Positions 25,096-33,955 are shown, counted from the first letter of the stretch. The stretch is DNA of 64,000 nucleotides from Limimaricola sp027213785 (GCF_050847355.1 NZ_CP193756.1:124001-188000); one strand, 5' to 3'. Numbers and translations: made by a program. Notes: generated by a model not told the origin, from the letters alone.

Positions 25096-26471
25096 CAGTA
25101 GATCTCCAGGTCCCGGTCGACCATGACCGTCACCCTCGCGCCTTGGGCGACATGGATCACCGGCCCGAGCGAGACGGCATCGTTGAGGGCGCCGTCTGCG
25201 GCCGTCTCGACATCGCGGCCCAGCCGGTCCGCTGCGCCAGAGGCGGCCTCGTCCTCGATCTGCCCGGCACCGTAACTTGCGCCGGCCGAGATCAGCGTGA
25301 TCAGAGCCGCGGCGCCTAGCCGTTCCTTGAAGCGCGTGTCGACAACGCCGCCCACGCCGGCGCGGCCAAGCGCGTCGCCGCCGAAGGCGCTGATCTCCAC
25401 GCTCTGCCCGGAGGGCAGGAGGATCCGGTCCCAGGCAATGGTGATGCGCTTTTGCGCGATCTCCGCGCCGGATTGATAGCGCCCGATCAGCCGCGCGCCG
25501 CGCGGGATCAGAACGCGGGCACCGTCATAGGCATAGACGCTCTCCGAGACGAGCGCCCGCACCTGTCCGGGCGTCGAGCTGTCGACGGCCGTCTCGAGCG
25601 ACGCCTGGATCAGCGTGCCCTGGGGCACCGTGTGCGACGGGTTTGCAATCGCCTCCGCCTGCGTGACGTCCGCCGTGGCCGCGCCATTGCGCACGAACGC
25701 GGTGCCCGCATCGAGCCTGCGCTCGGCCGGGTCTTGGCTTGCGCTCTCGTCTTGCCCACCTCCGCCAAAGGCAACGATACCGCTGTCGTTGCGCGCGAGC
25801 TGGAAGTCGCGCGCTTCCTGGCGGCGCCGTTCCAGTTCCGCAAGCCGGCGCTGTTCTTCGGCGTTCGGCCCAAGACCCGCCGGCGCCGGCGCGCCGCCGG
25901 GTGCCCCCAGCCGCGCGAGATCGAGATCGGCTTGCAGCCGCCGCAGGGCACGATCGCGATCGGCGAGTTGGCGCTCGAGCGCGGCCTGCGCCTCCTCGTT
26001 GCTCTCCTGCATCGTGTCGATGCGCGCCAGCAACGCCTCCGTCCGGGCATCCTGCGCCGAGTTGTCGTCCTCCTCGGCCGGCGCGTCGCGCAGGCTTTCG
26101 ATCTCGGCCTGCAGCCGATCGATGCGTTCGAGCAGGGCGGCGTTCGGCGCGGCCGCCGGCTGCGGCTTTGGGTCGATCTCGGGGGCGGGCGTGGGCTGGA
26201 CCACGGGCGTCGGGGTGATCTGGCCGAAGCTGTCGCCCTCGGGCTGAAACTCCGCCGGCACGCTGGTCTGCAACTGCTCCTTGGCCTCGGGCTGCGCTGC
26301 CACATAGAGAAGGCCGCTCAAGAGGCCCAACCCCGCGAGCCCGCCCAGCACGGCCACCGGCGAGACTTTCGACCAACCACGCCGCCCTCCCGCGCTCTCG
26401 CGGCTGTCGAGGGCCTTCAGCCGCGCCTCGAGGCTGCCATCGTCGCGGCCATCGTTGGTCTGCGCGCTCAT
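25095..26471 (-). CDS. virB10: VirB10 channel core protein
   Basis: A 458-aa protein with a cytoplasmic N-terminus, one membrane helix (VAVLGGLAGLGLLSGLLYVA, about residues 42-61), a Pro-rich periplasmic stretch, a coiled-coil region (about 110-215) and the TrbI/VirB10 domain (VPQGTLIQASLETAVDSSTP, RARLIGRYQSG-like, KERLGAAALITLISAGASYG). It spans both membranes and senses VirB4/VirB11 energy. The ATG at 26471 gives the best N-terminus and the ATGA overlap with virB9. Confidence 0.94.
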   Translation of the reverse strand: MSAQTNDGRDDGSLEARLKALDSRESAGGRRGWSKVSPVAVLGGLAGLGLLSGLLYVAAQPEAKEQLQTSVPAEFQPEGDSFGQITPTPVVQPTPAPEIDPKPQPAAAPNAALLERIDRLQAEIESLRDAPAEEDDNSAQDARTEALLARIDTMQESNEEAQAALERQLADRDRALRRLQADLDLARLGAPGGAPAPAGLGPNAEEQRRLAELERRRQEARDFQLARNDSGIVAFGGGGQDESASQDPAERRLDAGTAFVRNGAATADVTQAEAIANPSHTVPQGTLIQASLETAVDSSTPGQVRALVSESVYAYDGARVLIPRGARLIGRYQSGAEIAQKRITIAWDRILLPSGQSVEISAFGGDALGRAGVGGVVDTRFKERLGAAALITLISAGASYGAGQIEDEAASGAADRLGRDVETAADGALNDAVSLGPVIHVAQGARVTVMVDRDLEIY

Positions 26472-27172
26472 GGCCGGACACCTTGCGGCGGCAGGGCCTC
26501 GACGCAAAGCTCCTGGTCGCCTAGGCGCAGCACCCAGCGGGCGTTGACCCCGGAGACCCGGATCACGTCGCTCTCAATCGCCATGGCGTTGACCGCGCGC
26601 TCGCGGCCGTTCGACCATTTGAAGATCGACGGGACCGGCGCGTGTCGCGCAAAGCGGAAATAGGTGAAGGTCCCGTCATCCCAGATCGCGGTCGGGGTGA
26701 TCTCGGGCGATCCGCTGACCCCGTAATTGGTGTTGGGCGCGCGGCCCGCAACGGCCTCCTGCGGCGCCGCGCGGCGCTCTTGCGGATAGTCGAACCGGAC
26801 CACGTAATAGGTCGGGCTCTGCGTTTCCGTGACCGAGAAATAGTAGCTGCGGCGGTCGGTGTAGACGGTGATGTTGGTCGAGATCCCGGGCGCCCGGGGC
26901 TTGACCGCGAAGGCCTGCCCGCCGGGGACCCCGTCCAGCAAAAAGCCCTCCGTGTCGCCCGCGATGATCGAGCGAATGGTCTCGCCCGGGCCGAACTCGA
27001 TGCTCGTCACATGGGTCATCGAGACGTTGATCCGGTAGACCTCGCCATCGCGATAGGTGGCGGTGCGGACGCGGCTGTCATGGGCCCCGGGCCGCGGCGC
27101 GTATTCCGCCGATGCGGTACTGGCCGCCAGCGCGGCCCAAAGCGTCAAGCTGCAGAGACCTCGTCGTGTCAT
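26468..27172 (-). CDS. virB9: VirB9 outer-membrane core protein
   Basis: A 234-aa periplasmic protein with signal peptide MTRRGLCSLTLWAALAAS..ASA and the VirB9 features HVTSIEFGPGETIRSIIAGD, KPRAPGISTNITVYTDRRSY and the C-terminal DGTFTYFRFARHAPVPSIFK. It forms the outer-membrane ring with VirB10 and a VirB7 lipoprotein. It overlaps virB10 by 4 bp. Confidence 0.94.
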   Translation of the reverse strand: MTRRGLCSLTLWAALAASTASAEYAPRPGAHDSRVRTATYRDGEVYRINVSMTHVTSIEFGPGETIRSIIAGDTEGFLLDGVPGGQAFAVKPRAPGISTNITVYTDRRSYYFSVTETQSPTYYVVRFDYPQERRAAPQEAVAGRAPNTNYGVSGSPEITPTAIWDDGTFTYFRFARHAPVPSIFKWSNGRERAVNAMAIESDVIRVSGVNARWVLRLGDQELCVEALPPQGVRP

Positions 27173-27176
27173 GCCC

Positions 27177-27842
27177 TCACTCCTGCCTGTCGGGGACGAC
27201 CGCGTATTCGGTCACCGTGAAGCCGAACGGATTGCGCCAGACCTCATCGATCTGCCGCATCCGTGCGGGCCGGAACGCATAAAGGAGCGTGGCGGTAAAA
27301 CGCCCTGTCTGCGTGCCGTCCTGCGAGGTGAGCTGCTTGCGAAACCGCACCTGCGCGCGGTTGTTCGCGATGAGATTGATCGAGTCGACCTGCACCTCGA
27401 GCCGCGCCTCTTCGCCGTAATTGTTCGGCGGATAATCGGCATGCCCGCTGGTCCAGAGCTGGCGCAACGAGGCCTGCGCATGGCCGTCCGACAGGGCGAG
27501 GACGCGCTTGATGCGCAGGTCGTTGTCGAGCTGGTTGTAGGTCTCCCGCGCGGTCACGTAGCGAAAGATCTCGGCCTGGATGATCGCCGGCCGCTCGGTG
27601 AGCGACACCGCCTCCACCGCCGCGTTCGGCACCGCCATTCCGGTGTCGCTGTCGACCGGCACGACAACGGGCGGCGGGTCGACATCGAACACCGCGACGG
27701 CCGCGGCCGCCAGGCAGCCCATGACGCCGAACACCGCGCCACCAAGCGCCAGCTTCTGCCACAGCCGCTCGCGCCGCCGCGCGCCGTAGACGAGTTCTTC
27801 CTCGAGGATATCTTCGGGCTTCGTCACACCGGCCTCGCTCAT
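27177..27842 (-). CDS. virB8: VirB8 inner-membrane protein
   Basis: A 221-aa protein: a short cytoplasmic N-terminus, one membrane helix (LGGAVFGVMGCLAAAAVAVF, about residues 31-50) and the NTF2-like periplasmic VirB8 domain (YVTARETYN, INLIANNRAQVRFRKQLTSQ, NPFGFTVTEYAVVPD). The NPFGF..T.Y end is characteristic. It nucleates T4SS assembly. It overlaps virB5 by ATGA and virB9 follows after 4 bp. Confidence 0.93.
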   Translation of the reverse strand: MSEAGVTKPEDILEEELVYGARRRERLWQKLALGGAVFGVMGCLAAAAVAVFDVDPPPVVVPVDSDTGMAVPNAAVEAVSLTERPAIIQAEIFRYVTARETYNQLDNDLRIKRVLALSDGHAQASLRQLWTSGHADYPPNNYGEEARLEVQVDSINLIANNRAQVRFRKQLTSQDGTQTGRFTATLLYAFRPARMRQIDEVWRNPFGFTVTEYAVVPDRQE

Positions 27843-28642
27843 TCGAAATCCGGCAGGGTGAAGTCCATGAAGCGCTGCTCCTGCGCGATCGTGGCCGCGT
27901 CCACGACGCCGCCCTGGCCAGCACCCACCGTCTGGATGGCCTCGAGCTCCCACATCCGGGTCATGGCGATCGCAAGCTCCGCCGTAACGCGGGTGTTGTG
28001 ATCGACGCTCGCCTTGAGGGTCTCCATGGCGGGGATCATGCCCACCAGCGCGTCCACCCGCTCGAGGGACTGCGCGGCCTCGCGGTGGCTGTTTTGCGCG
28101 GCCGCGGACATGACCGCGCCGGTCGAGGCGCGGGTGGCCACGTTCCCGGCGCCGCGCTGGCCGCTCGCCGCCATCTCCGAGAGCGCGTCCTCGCCAAAGC
28201 CCGCCTCCGCGAGCACCCGCTCCATCTGCGTTTGCATCCGCGGCGCCGCGCCGCCGATCAGGCCCGAGAAGTCGCCCTTGGCCACACCCTGGGCCAGGTC
28301 GATCATGTTGCCGAACTCCTGGTCGAGAAGGCCGTTGAGATCGCCGTTCTCCATCAGCATCGCCGCCACCTCGGTGGGCCCGGTCAACGCGGCATGGGTG
28401 TCTTCGAGCTGCGCGATCTGGCTGTGCAGCAGGTCGACCTGCTCGAGCAGACGATCGAGCTGATCGGTCTGGATGCCGTAATCCTCGAGCATCTGCTGGA
28501 TCTGGCGGATTTCCTGGGCGATGTTTTGCGTGTCGACCACCGGCATGCCCTGCGCCTGCGCGCCGCTCGCGCAGATCGCGCTCGCGCCCGCCAGGGACAT
28601 GGCGCGGATCCACCGGCCGATCCTATTCGAGAAAGGCGTCAC
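27839..28642 (-). CDS. virB5: VirB5/TrbJ-like protein
   Basis: A 267-aa exported helical protein. After a signal peptide ending ASGAQAQG, mature sequence PVVDTQNIAQEIRQIQQMLE and LDRLLEQVDLLHSQIAQLED is the VirB5/TrbJ N-terminal helix, and the end reads EQRFMDFTLPDFE. VirB5 is a minor pilus-tip protein. It resembles the ends of the preceding fusion gene, so the two are probably paralogues. Both neighbouring genes overlap it by 4 bp. Confidence 0.82.
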   Translation of the reverse strand: MTPFSNRIGRWIRAMSLAGASAICASGAQAQGMPVVDTQNIAQEIRQIQQMLEDYGIQTDQLDRLLEQVDLLHSQIAQLEDTHAALTGPTEVAAMLMENGDLNGLLDQEFGNMIDLAQGVAKGDFSGLIGGAAPRMQTQMERVLAEAGFGEDALSEMAASGQRGAGNVATRASTGAVMSAAAQNSHREAAQSLERVDALVGMIPAMETLKASVDHNTRVTAELAIAMTRMWELEAIQTVGAGQGGVVDAATIAQEQRFMDFTLPDFE

Positions 28643-29865
28643 TCGAAGTCCTCCATGCGCATTGCCTCGAAGCGCCGCTCCTGCGCCTGCGCTGCGGCCA
28701 TCGCGATTTGCTCGGCAGACAGCGCTCGGGTCCGCGCCGCCTTAAGCCGCGTGCGGATGGCCACCAGCCGCGCCAGCTCGGCTCGGGCGTAGCTGTTGAG
28801 GGCGTAGGCCTCCTGGACGTCTTCGGTCTCGCCGATCCGTGCGATGATCGCAGCGATGCGCGTCGCCGCCGCATGCACCGAGGTCAGGGCATAGTCGCCA
28901 TACACGCCTGCACCATGCGCGGTCATGCTCATGCTCGCATTGGCAAGCATGACCGGATCGATGGTGCCGCGCGCCTCCACGCCGCCGATGCGGCGCAGGT
29001 AGTGGTTGTAGCGGGCAGGGACGGCGTGCACGTAGTGCTGCGTTTCCGCGAAAGGGGGCACGCCGCCATAGTCCTGCACGTGGCCGGGGCCCGCATTGTA
29101 GGCCGCCAGCGCGTGAATGATGTTGCCCTCGAACATCTCCAGCATCGCGGCGAGATAGCGGGCGCCGCCCTCCACCTGCAGATAGGGGCTGTCGTAATAC
29201 TCCGGGTGGATGCCGAGGTCGCTGGCCGTGCCGGGCATGATTTGCGTGAGACCGAAGGCGCCGACCGGCGATCTGGCCCCAATCGTGAAACGGCTTTCCT
29301 GCCAGATCAGGGCTTGGAGAAGCGCGCGCCATTGCACGACCGAAAGCCCGGCCGCGCTGATCCCGGGGCGGCCATGCGTGGCCTTGGCCACGCGGATGAT
29401 CAGCGCCTCGATCGAGCCGCTGGCATCACCGAAGCGGTCCGTGACCGCGCCGCCGCCGCTGGCCGGGTCCGGCGCGCCGGTCTTGTCCCGAGTGGGGCCG
29501 AACATCTGGGCGGCGCCGGGATTGGTGTCGACCGCGGCGTAGAGCGTTTCCGAGGCCGACGGATCCGAGCCTCCCTCTTCGAGAGCTGTCACCAGGCCGG
29601 GCACATCCGTGTCGCCGATGCTGGCCGCCGCCTGGATATCGGCCAGGGCGTCGAGCTGGTCCTGCTCGAGTGCGACCAGTCGCTCTGCCGTCTCCAGAAC
29701 CTCGCGCTGCACCAGCAGATCGCGCCTGGTCTGCGCAAGAAGGAGCTCAATCTGCGCGCTCTTTTGGGCATCGAACACCGGCAGGCCCTGCGCGTGGCCC
29801 AGGCCGGGCGCGAGCACCAACGAGGCGCAGATCCCGAGCACCCCATGCCTAGCCGACCCCGTCAT
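28639..29865 (-). CDS. VirB5-like protein with internal lytic transglycosylase domain
   Basis: A 408-aa exported protein. The signal peptide ends PGLGHAQG; residues 25-90 form a VirB5/TrbJ-type helical start (LPVFDAQKSAQIELLLAQTR). A soluble lytic transglycosylase (SLT) domain occupies about 160-300, with LIWQESRFTIGARSPVGAFG (catalytic Glu), LTQIMPGTASDLGI and ALAAYNAGPGHV. The C-terminus returns to VirB5-like helices and ends ERRFEAMRMEDFE, like the next gene's EQRFMDFTLPDFE. It would open peptidoglycan for the channel. The start ATG at 29865 overlaps the lipoprotein gene by 17 bp. Confidence 0.8.
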   Translation of the reverse strand: MTGSARHGVLGICASLVLAPGLGHAQGLPVFDAQKSAQIELLLAQTRRDLLVQREVLETAERLVALEQDQLDALADIQAAASIGDTDVPGLVTALEEGGSDPSASETLYAAVDTNPGAAQMFGPTRDKTGAPDPASGGGAVTDRFGDASGSIEALIIRVAKATHGRPGISAAGLSVVQWRALLQALIWQESRFTIGARSPVGAFGLTQIMPGTASDLGIHPEYYDSPYLQVEGGARYLAAMLEMFEGNIIHALAAYNAGPGHVQDYGGVPPFAETQHYVHAVPARYNHYLRRIGGVEARGTIDPVMLANASMSMTAHGAGVYGDYALTSVHAAATRIAAIIARIGETEDVQEAYALNSYARAELARLVAIRTRLKAARTRALSAEQIAMAAAQAQERRFEAMRMEDFE

Positions 29866-30016
29866 GGGCGACCTCCCACGGCTCGGCGGGCACCGGGGTG
29901 AAGCGGCACGGGCCCTTCTCTTGCACGAAGCCAAAGCAGGTCGCGCGCGAAGGCGTGTCGCCGCAGCCGGCAAGGCTCATCGCCATGAGAAGGGCAATCG
30001 CAGACACAGCTTTCAT
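29849..30016 (-). CDS. Small lipoprotein, candidate VirB7 equivalent
   Basis: A 55-aa lipoprotein: MKAVSAIALLMAMSLAGCGD has a signal peptide and lipobox LAGC (Cys18), and the mature part TPSRATCFGFVQEKGPCRF has two further Cys. Its ATG overlaps the virB4 stop by ATGA. Length and lipidation match VirB7-class lipoproteins that stabilise VirB9, although the place in the operon differs. Confidence 0.7.
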   Translation of the reverse strand: MKAVSAIALLMAMSLAGCGDTPSRATCFGFVQEKGPCRFTPVPAEPWEVAHDGVG

Positions 30017-32361
30017 CAGATCCTCCAGAAATCAGGGCGGGTGCGGTAATCGGCGCCGACCAGCGCCTCGCCCTTGTCCATCCCGCCCAGCACGGTCAGA
30101 AGATCGCCCAGCGGGCTCAAATCGGCGTCGATCAGCACCGCACCCTGATCGTCGCGCACCAGCCCCAGCCGCGACGTGCTGCCCGAGTTGAGCAGCACAT
30201 CGAGCTCCTTTTCCTGCAGGCCGAGCAGATCGTAATCGCCCCGGCGCGCGCGGATGTTGGGCAGCAGGATCTGGGTCGGGACCGCCTCGACGATGGTCTG
30301 GCCGACCGTCGTGCGTTTGAGCTGGCTGACATATTGGGTCATCATCACCACGACCGCGTTTTGCTTGCGGGCCGTGACCAGCCAGTTGCTCAGCCGCTCC
30401 GCGAAGTAGGGGTTGTCGAGCGCCTTCCAGGCCTCGTCGATGATGATGATCGTGCGCCGCCGGTCCTCGATCTGGCGCTCCACCCGGCGAAACAGATAGG
30501 AGAGCACCGCCATGCGCTCCTTGTCGCTCTCGCTGTCCAGAACCCCGGTCAGATCGAACCCCACCGTCTCGCCCGCGAGCGAGAAGCTGTCCTCCTGGTT
30601 GGTCCCGAAGATCCAGCCGTACCGCCCGCCTTCCGTCCACTCGACCAAGCGCTCGTGCAGATCGCCCTCGTCATCGGTCGAGCTGAACAGCGAGGCCAGG
30701 TCGGTCCAGTTGCGCAGATCCTCACGCGCCTGCGCGTTCTGGCGCACGATCTCCTGGATGCGGTTGACCTGCGTGGGCGCAAGCGGCCTGTCGGGGCGGT
30801 GGATCAGCGCCGACAGCCAGTCCGCCAGCCAGGCCTGGCCGCGCGCATCGGTCTCCGTGCGCAAGGGGTTGAGACCGGTTCGCTCGCCGGCATGGATCGA
30901 GGTGTAGCGCCCGCCATTGGCGCGCACCGCCATTTCCATCCCGCGCCGGTAGTCGAAGACGAAAAGCCGCGCCCCGGCGCGCTTGGCCTGGGTCATCAGG
31001 AAGGCCGCGAGGACCGACTTGCCGGAGCCGGGGCGCCCCAGGATCAGCGTGTGGCCGCCCGTGGGCTCCTTGTCGGGCCGGCCCTCCTCGTGGAAGTTGA
31101 AGCGAAAGCCGCCGCGATCCACGGTCGGAAACAGGGTGACGGGCACGCCCCAGGGCACCCGGTCGCCGGTCTTGCCCATCTGCGGCCGGTGGAAGGCGGC
31201 GTAATCGGCAAAATTGTGGTTCGTGACCGTGGCCTTGCGGCTTCGCTTGGCACCGTTGCCGGGGTGTTGGGCAAAGTAATGGGTCTTCGCGGCGAAGCTT
31301 TCATTGACCATCGTGATGCCTTGGCTGCTCGCGATGTTGCGCAGCTCGGCGCCAATGCTGTCGAGCTCACCTTCGGTTTCGGCAAAGACCGTCGCCGTCA
31401 TGTGGTGCAGCCCGAAGCTCAGCCGCCCGGTTTCGAGATCGTCGAGCGCGGTCGGCATTTCCTCCATGAGCGACAGTGCCCCGTCATCGGCGGCGCGCCT
31501 GAGCCGCATCTGCCGCTTGATCCGCCCCGACATGAGGTTGGAGTTGATGGCGCTGAAGGACTGCGTGACGACCATATCGACGGGCAGGTTCAGCTCGTCG
31601 AACATCGTGCAGTGCGAGGTGCTGTGATAGCTCTTGAGGGCATAGGTGGTCCCCACGCGCCGCCCGAGCGGGCCCTCCGACAGATGGAAGTTTGGCCCCT
31701 TGAACGTGACCCGGGTGTTCGCCACGTCCTGGGCCACGTAGCCATAGGACGATCCGCGGTGGATCGGGCTTTCCCGGCCCGTGTTCAGCGCGCCCAGGAA
31801 CCCCAGCAGCTCTCCGGTCTGCGCCGACAGCAGCCGGGCGTTGAGCGGGGCGAAGGTCGATCGCAGGAAACTCGTGACCTCGTTGAGGCGCCGCAGCGCT
31901 TTTGTCGTCTCGGCGCGCAGCGTCGCCATCGACGCCGCCCGGCGCAGCGGCACCTTGGCGCCCAGCGTAGGACGGCGCAGGACCGTGAGGGTCAGGCTCT
32001 TGTCGCGCAGCCTGCCTCCGTCGAGATGGGCCCGCCAGCGGGCATCGACCGCCTGCGCGAAGTCGCCCTCGGTCACCGCCGGAAGATCATGCGCGACGGG
32101 GCGGGACACCTTGTGGACGTAGAAGGCATAATCCGCGCCGGACTGCGCGACGATATGGGCGAATAGCGCCCGGGTCTTGTCGAGAAGCGCGTCCTCGGTG
32201 GTGTAGCTGTTGAGACCATCGAGCCGAATGCATTGCATCAGCGCGTTGCCCCGGGTGCGGATCGTCGTGTCGTCGACCAGCGACACGTAAGGCAGCAGCG
32301 CGGCCATGTGCCGCTCCCGGGCGAACCAGCGGGGCAGGAGGCCTTCATCCTCAAGGGGCAT
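30016..32361 (-). CDS. virB4: VirB4 ATPase
   Basis: A 781-aa T4SS ATPase. N-terminal VirB4 domain (YVSLVDDTTIRTRGNALMQC), then Walker A ILGRPGSGKSVLAAFL and the Walker B region RRTIIIIDEAWKAL, followed by LVTARKQNAVVVMMTQYVSQ. It powers pilin extraction and substrate transfer. The ATG at 32361 (MPLEDEG) is chosen over a GTG 9 bp upstream because of a GGGGG run about 9 bp before it. It overlaps virB3 by 11 bp. Confidence 0.95.
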   Translation of the reverse strand: MPLEDEGLLPRWFARERHMAALLPYVSLVDDTTIRTRGNALMQCIRLDGLNSYTTEDALLDKTRALFAHIVAQSGADYAFYVHKVSRPVAHDLPAVTEGDFAQAVDARWRAHLDGGRLRDKSLTLTVLRRPTLGAKVPLRRAASMATLRAETTKALRRLNEVTSFLRSTFAPLNARLLSAQTGELLGFLGALNTGRESPIHRGSSYGYVAQDVANTRVTFKGPNFHLSEGPLGRRVGTTYALKSYHSTSHCTMFDELNLPVDMVVTQSFSAINSNLMSGRIKRQMRLRRAADDGALSLMEEMPTALDDLETGRLSFGLHHMTATVFAETEGELDSIGAELRNIASSQGITMVNESFAAKTHYFAQHPGNGAKRSRKATVTNHNFADYAAFHRPQMGKTGDRVPWGVPVTLFPTVDRGGFRFNFHEEGRPDKEPTGGHTLILGRPGSGKSVLAAFLMTQAKRAGARLFVFDYRRGMEMAVRANGGRYTSIHAGERTGLNPLRTETDARGQAWLADWLSALIHRPDRPLAPTQVNRIQEIVRQNAQAREDLRNWTDLASLFSSTDDEGDLHERLVEWTEGGRYGWIFGTNQEDSFSLAGETVGFDLTGVLDSESDKERMAVLSYLFRRVERQIEDRRRTIIIIDEAWKALDNPYFAERLSNWLVTARKQNAVVVMMTQYVSQLKRTTVGQTIVEAVPTQILLPNIRARRGDYDLLGLQEKELDVLLNSGSTSRLGLVRDDQGAVLIDADLSPLGDLLTVLGGMDKGEALVGADYRTRPDFWRI

Positions 32362-32629
32362 AGCTGTCACCCCCGTGCCGGCGGCGGTTTCGCGTCGGCG
32401 GCGTCTCCTGGAGGGTGGTGGCGATCACGTCGATGAAATGCGGATCCCAATCCGCCGCCTTCCACAAGACCGGGTAGGCGGCGAGGGCGATCAGCGCGAC
32501 GAGCAGGCTTTGCACCCACACGAAGACCAGCACGGATCCGAACATCCAGATCATCGCGTACATGATCGGCAGGCCAAGGAGCTTGGGCGGCTGCGTCAGT
32601 CCGAGATAGACAGGGGAGCGCTCAGACAT
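32351..32629 (-). CDS. virB3: VirB3 inner-membrane protein
   Basis: A 92-aa protein with PVYLGLTQPPKLLGLPIMYA at the start, two adjacent hydrophobic segments (about 20-58), and the Pro/Trp-bearing AYPVLWKAADWDPHFIDVIA end, the standard VirB3 pattern (R...L..P....Gv......W..D.r...v). It associates with VirB4. Confidence 0.9.
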   Translation of the reverse strand: MSERSPVYLGLTQPPKLLGLPIMYAMIWMFGSVLVFVWVQSLLVALIALAAYPVLWKAADWDPHFIDVIATTLQETPPTRNRRRHGGDSYAP

Positions 32630-32641
32630 CGCGCGTCGGCC

Positions 32642-32932
32642 TCAGGTGTTCCAGATGGTCGAGACGATGGTTGGCGCGGCGGCGACGCCCGCGATGGCGA
32701 TCACGGTCCACAGTGCCTGCCGGAAATCGAGGATGCCAAACAGCCAGGTCAGGAAGACGCCGATCAGCGCCAGCGTCCCGATCACCATGCCAAGCGGTCC
32801 GGTGATCGCGTCGACGATGCCTTGCAGCAGGTCCTGGACCGGCGACAGGTCCAGCTCCTGCGCCAGCGCCGGTTCGGCCAGGGCGCAGGTCAGCACGACC
32901 GCCAGCGCCATATGGGTGAGAGTGAGCTTCAT
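32642..32932 (-). CDS. virB2: VirB2 major pilin
   Basis: A 96-aa prepilin. The signal peptide ends PALAQE; the mature protein has two hydrophobic segments (PLGMVIGTLALIGVFLTWLF; LWTVIAIAGVAAAPTIVSTI) separated by GILDFRQA. This is the VirB2/TrbC pilin layout. The ATG at 32932 overlaps the stop of the transglycosylase gene by 4 bp. Confidence 0.9.
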   Translation of the reverse strand: MKLTLTHMALAVVLTCALAEPALAQELDLSPVQDLLQGIVDAITGPLGMVIGTLALIGVFLTWLFGILDFRQALWTVIAIAGVAAAPTIVSTIWNT

Positions 32933-33633
32933 CCTAGATCTCCTTGCAGCCGGGCAACGACCCCCATCACCTTGAGGACGTGGTTTCGGGTTTCTCGGTA
33001 CGGGGGAATGCCCCCGTTCTGGACCACCGCATCGGGCCCCGCGTTGTAGGCCGCGAGCGCCAGGCGCGGGTCCTGGAACCGGGCCAGCTGCTCCAGCAGG
33101 TATCGGGCCGACCCGTCCAGGTTTTGCCGCCAATCATGCGGGTCGACCCCGAGGGTGGTCGCCGTGGCGGGCATGAGCTGTCCCAGCCCGATCGCGCCGA
33201 CGGGGCTGCGGGCGCGCGGGTCGTAGGCGCTCTCGATTTCGATATTGGCGCGGAACAGGTGGCGCCATTGCGACACCGACATGCCGAGCTGTCGCAGCGC
33301 GGGATGCGCGCCATAGCGGATGGCTGTCGCATCGATGGCGTGCAGGACGGCCGGCGCGGGGACAGCCACCCGCCCGTCCGGCGCCGCAGGGTCTGGTTTG
33401 CCGGCGTCGGCCTTTACCGAGTCGTCCGCGCGCACCGGGCGCAGGCCGGCGCGGACAGGCCGGCGCGCATCGCCGTAGTGCCGCGAGAACGCGCTTTGCG
33501 GGGATTGCGCCTCGAGGCGCCCATCCGCGCGCATGACCATGACCAGGCCCTGCGCATGGGCGGTTGGCGGGACGAGCGCGGCGGCAAGGAGAGCCGCGCC
33601 GAGAGCGGCGCTATGGCGTGGCGTCCTGTTTGC
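32929..33633 (-). CDS. virB1: VirB1-like lytic transglycosylase, start codon unresolved
   Basis: Readable SLT-domain protein of about 230 residues: signal-like GAALLAAALVPPTAHAQG, then LFRANIEIESAYDPRARSPV (catalytic Glu in EIESAYD), GAIGLGQLMPATATTLGV and LALAAYNAGPDAVV. It would cut peptidoglycan for T4SS assembly. The frame has no ATG, GTG, TTG or CTG just before the signal peptide; the nearest ATG (33635) is in another frame, and a one-base change in the AAA run there would restore MQNRTPRHSAALGAALLA. The true start, or a frameshift, is unresolved. Confidence 0.75.
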   Translation of the reverse strand, partial: ANRTPRHSAALGAALLAAALVPPTAHAQGLVMVMRADGRLEAQSPQSAFSRHYGDARRPVRAGLRPVRADDSVKADAGKPDPAAPDGRVAVPAPAVLHAIDATAIRYGAHPALRQLGMSVSQWRHLFRANIEIESAYDPRARSPVGAIGLGQLMPATATTLGVDPHDWRQNLDGSARYLLEQLARFQDPRLALAAYNAGPDAVVQNGGIPPYRETRNHVLKVMGVVARLQGDLG

Positions 33634-33955
33634 ATTGCCTGCGTTGCAGGGCCCGCGTGCCCGCTTCCAGCGGGATGTCCACGAACTTGCAGCCTTGATC
33701 GTAGAGGAAGCTGATGAGCCCGGGCACCGTGCGGAAGTAGCGCGGCGCCAGATCCTTCTCGCCACGCCCGCGGGCGGTGACCAGCAGGTGTTCTTCTCCG
33801 TTCTCGTCCGAAACGGCCCGCAGATACCACCGGCCGTACCAGGTGGCGTGCTGCTTGGTGGCGCTTTCCGCGCAGACGATCTCGGCGCGGTAGCCGCGCG
33901 CGAGCAGTTTTCTGAATGTCTCTTCGACGACCACATTTGGCGCTGCTTTGAACAT
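33611..33955 (-). CDS. Hypothetical protein upstream of virB1
   Basis: A 114-aa basic protein from the ATG at 33955 (MFKAAPNVVVEETFRKLLAR), with a middle sequence ATWYGRWYLRAVSDENGEEH and the end LEAGTRALQRRQCKQDATP. A TTG at 34009 would add 18 residues, but GGGAGG precedes the ATG more plausibly. The last bases overlap the virB1 frame. Its place at the head of the virB operon suggests a role in conjugation control, but no family is recognised. Confidence 0.5.
   Translation of the reverse strand: MFKAAPNVVVEETFRKLLARGYRAEIVCAESATKQHATWYGRWYLRAVSDENGEEHLLVTARGRGEKDLAPRYFRTVPGLISFLYDQGCKFVDIPLEAGTRALQRRQCKQDATP

Noticed and set aside
30334..32166. 610-codon plus-strand frame opposite virB4
   Set aside because: Shadow of virB4; composition typical of antisense frames, no ribosome binding site.
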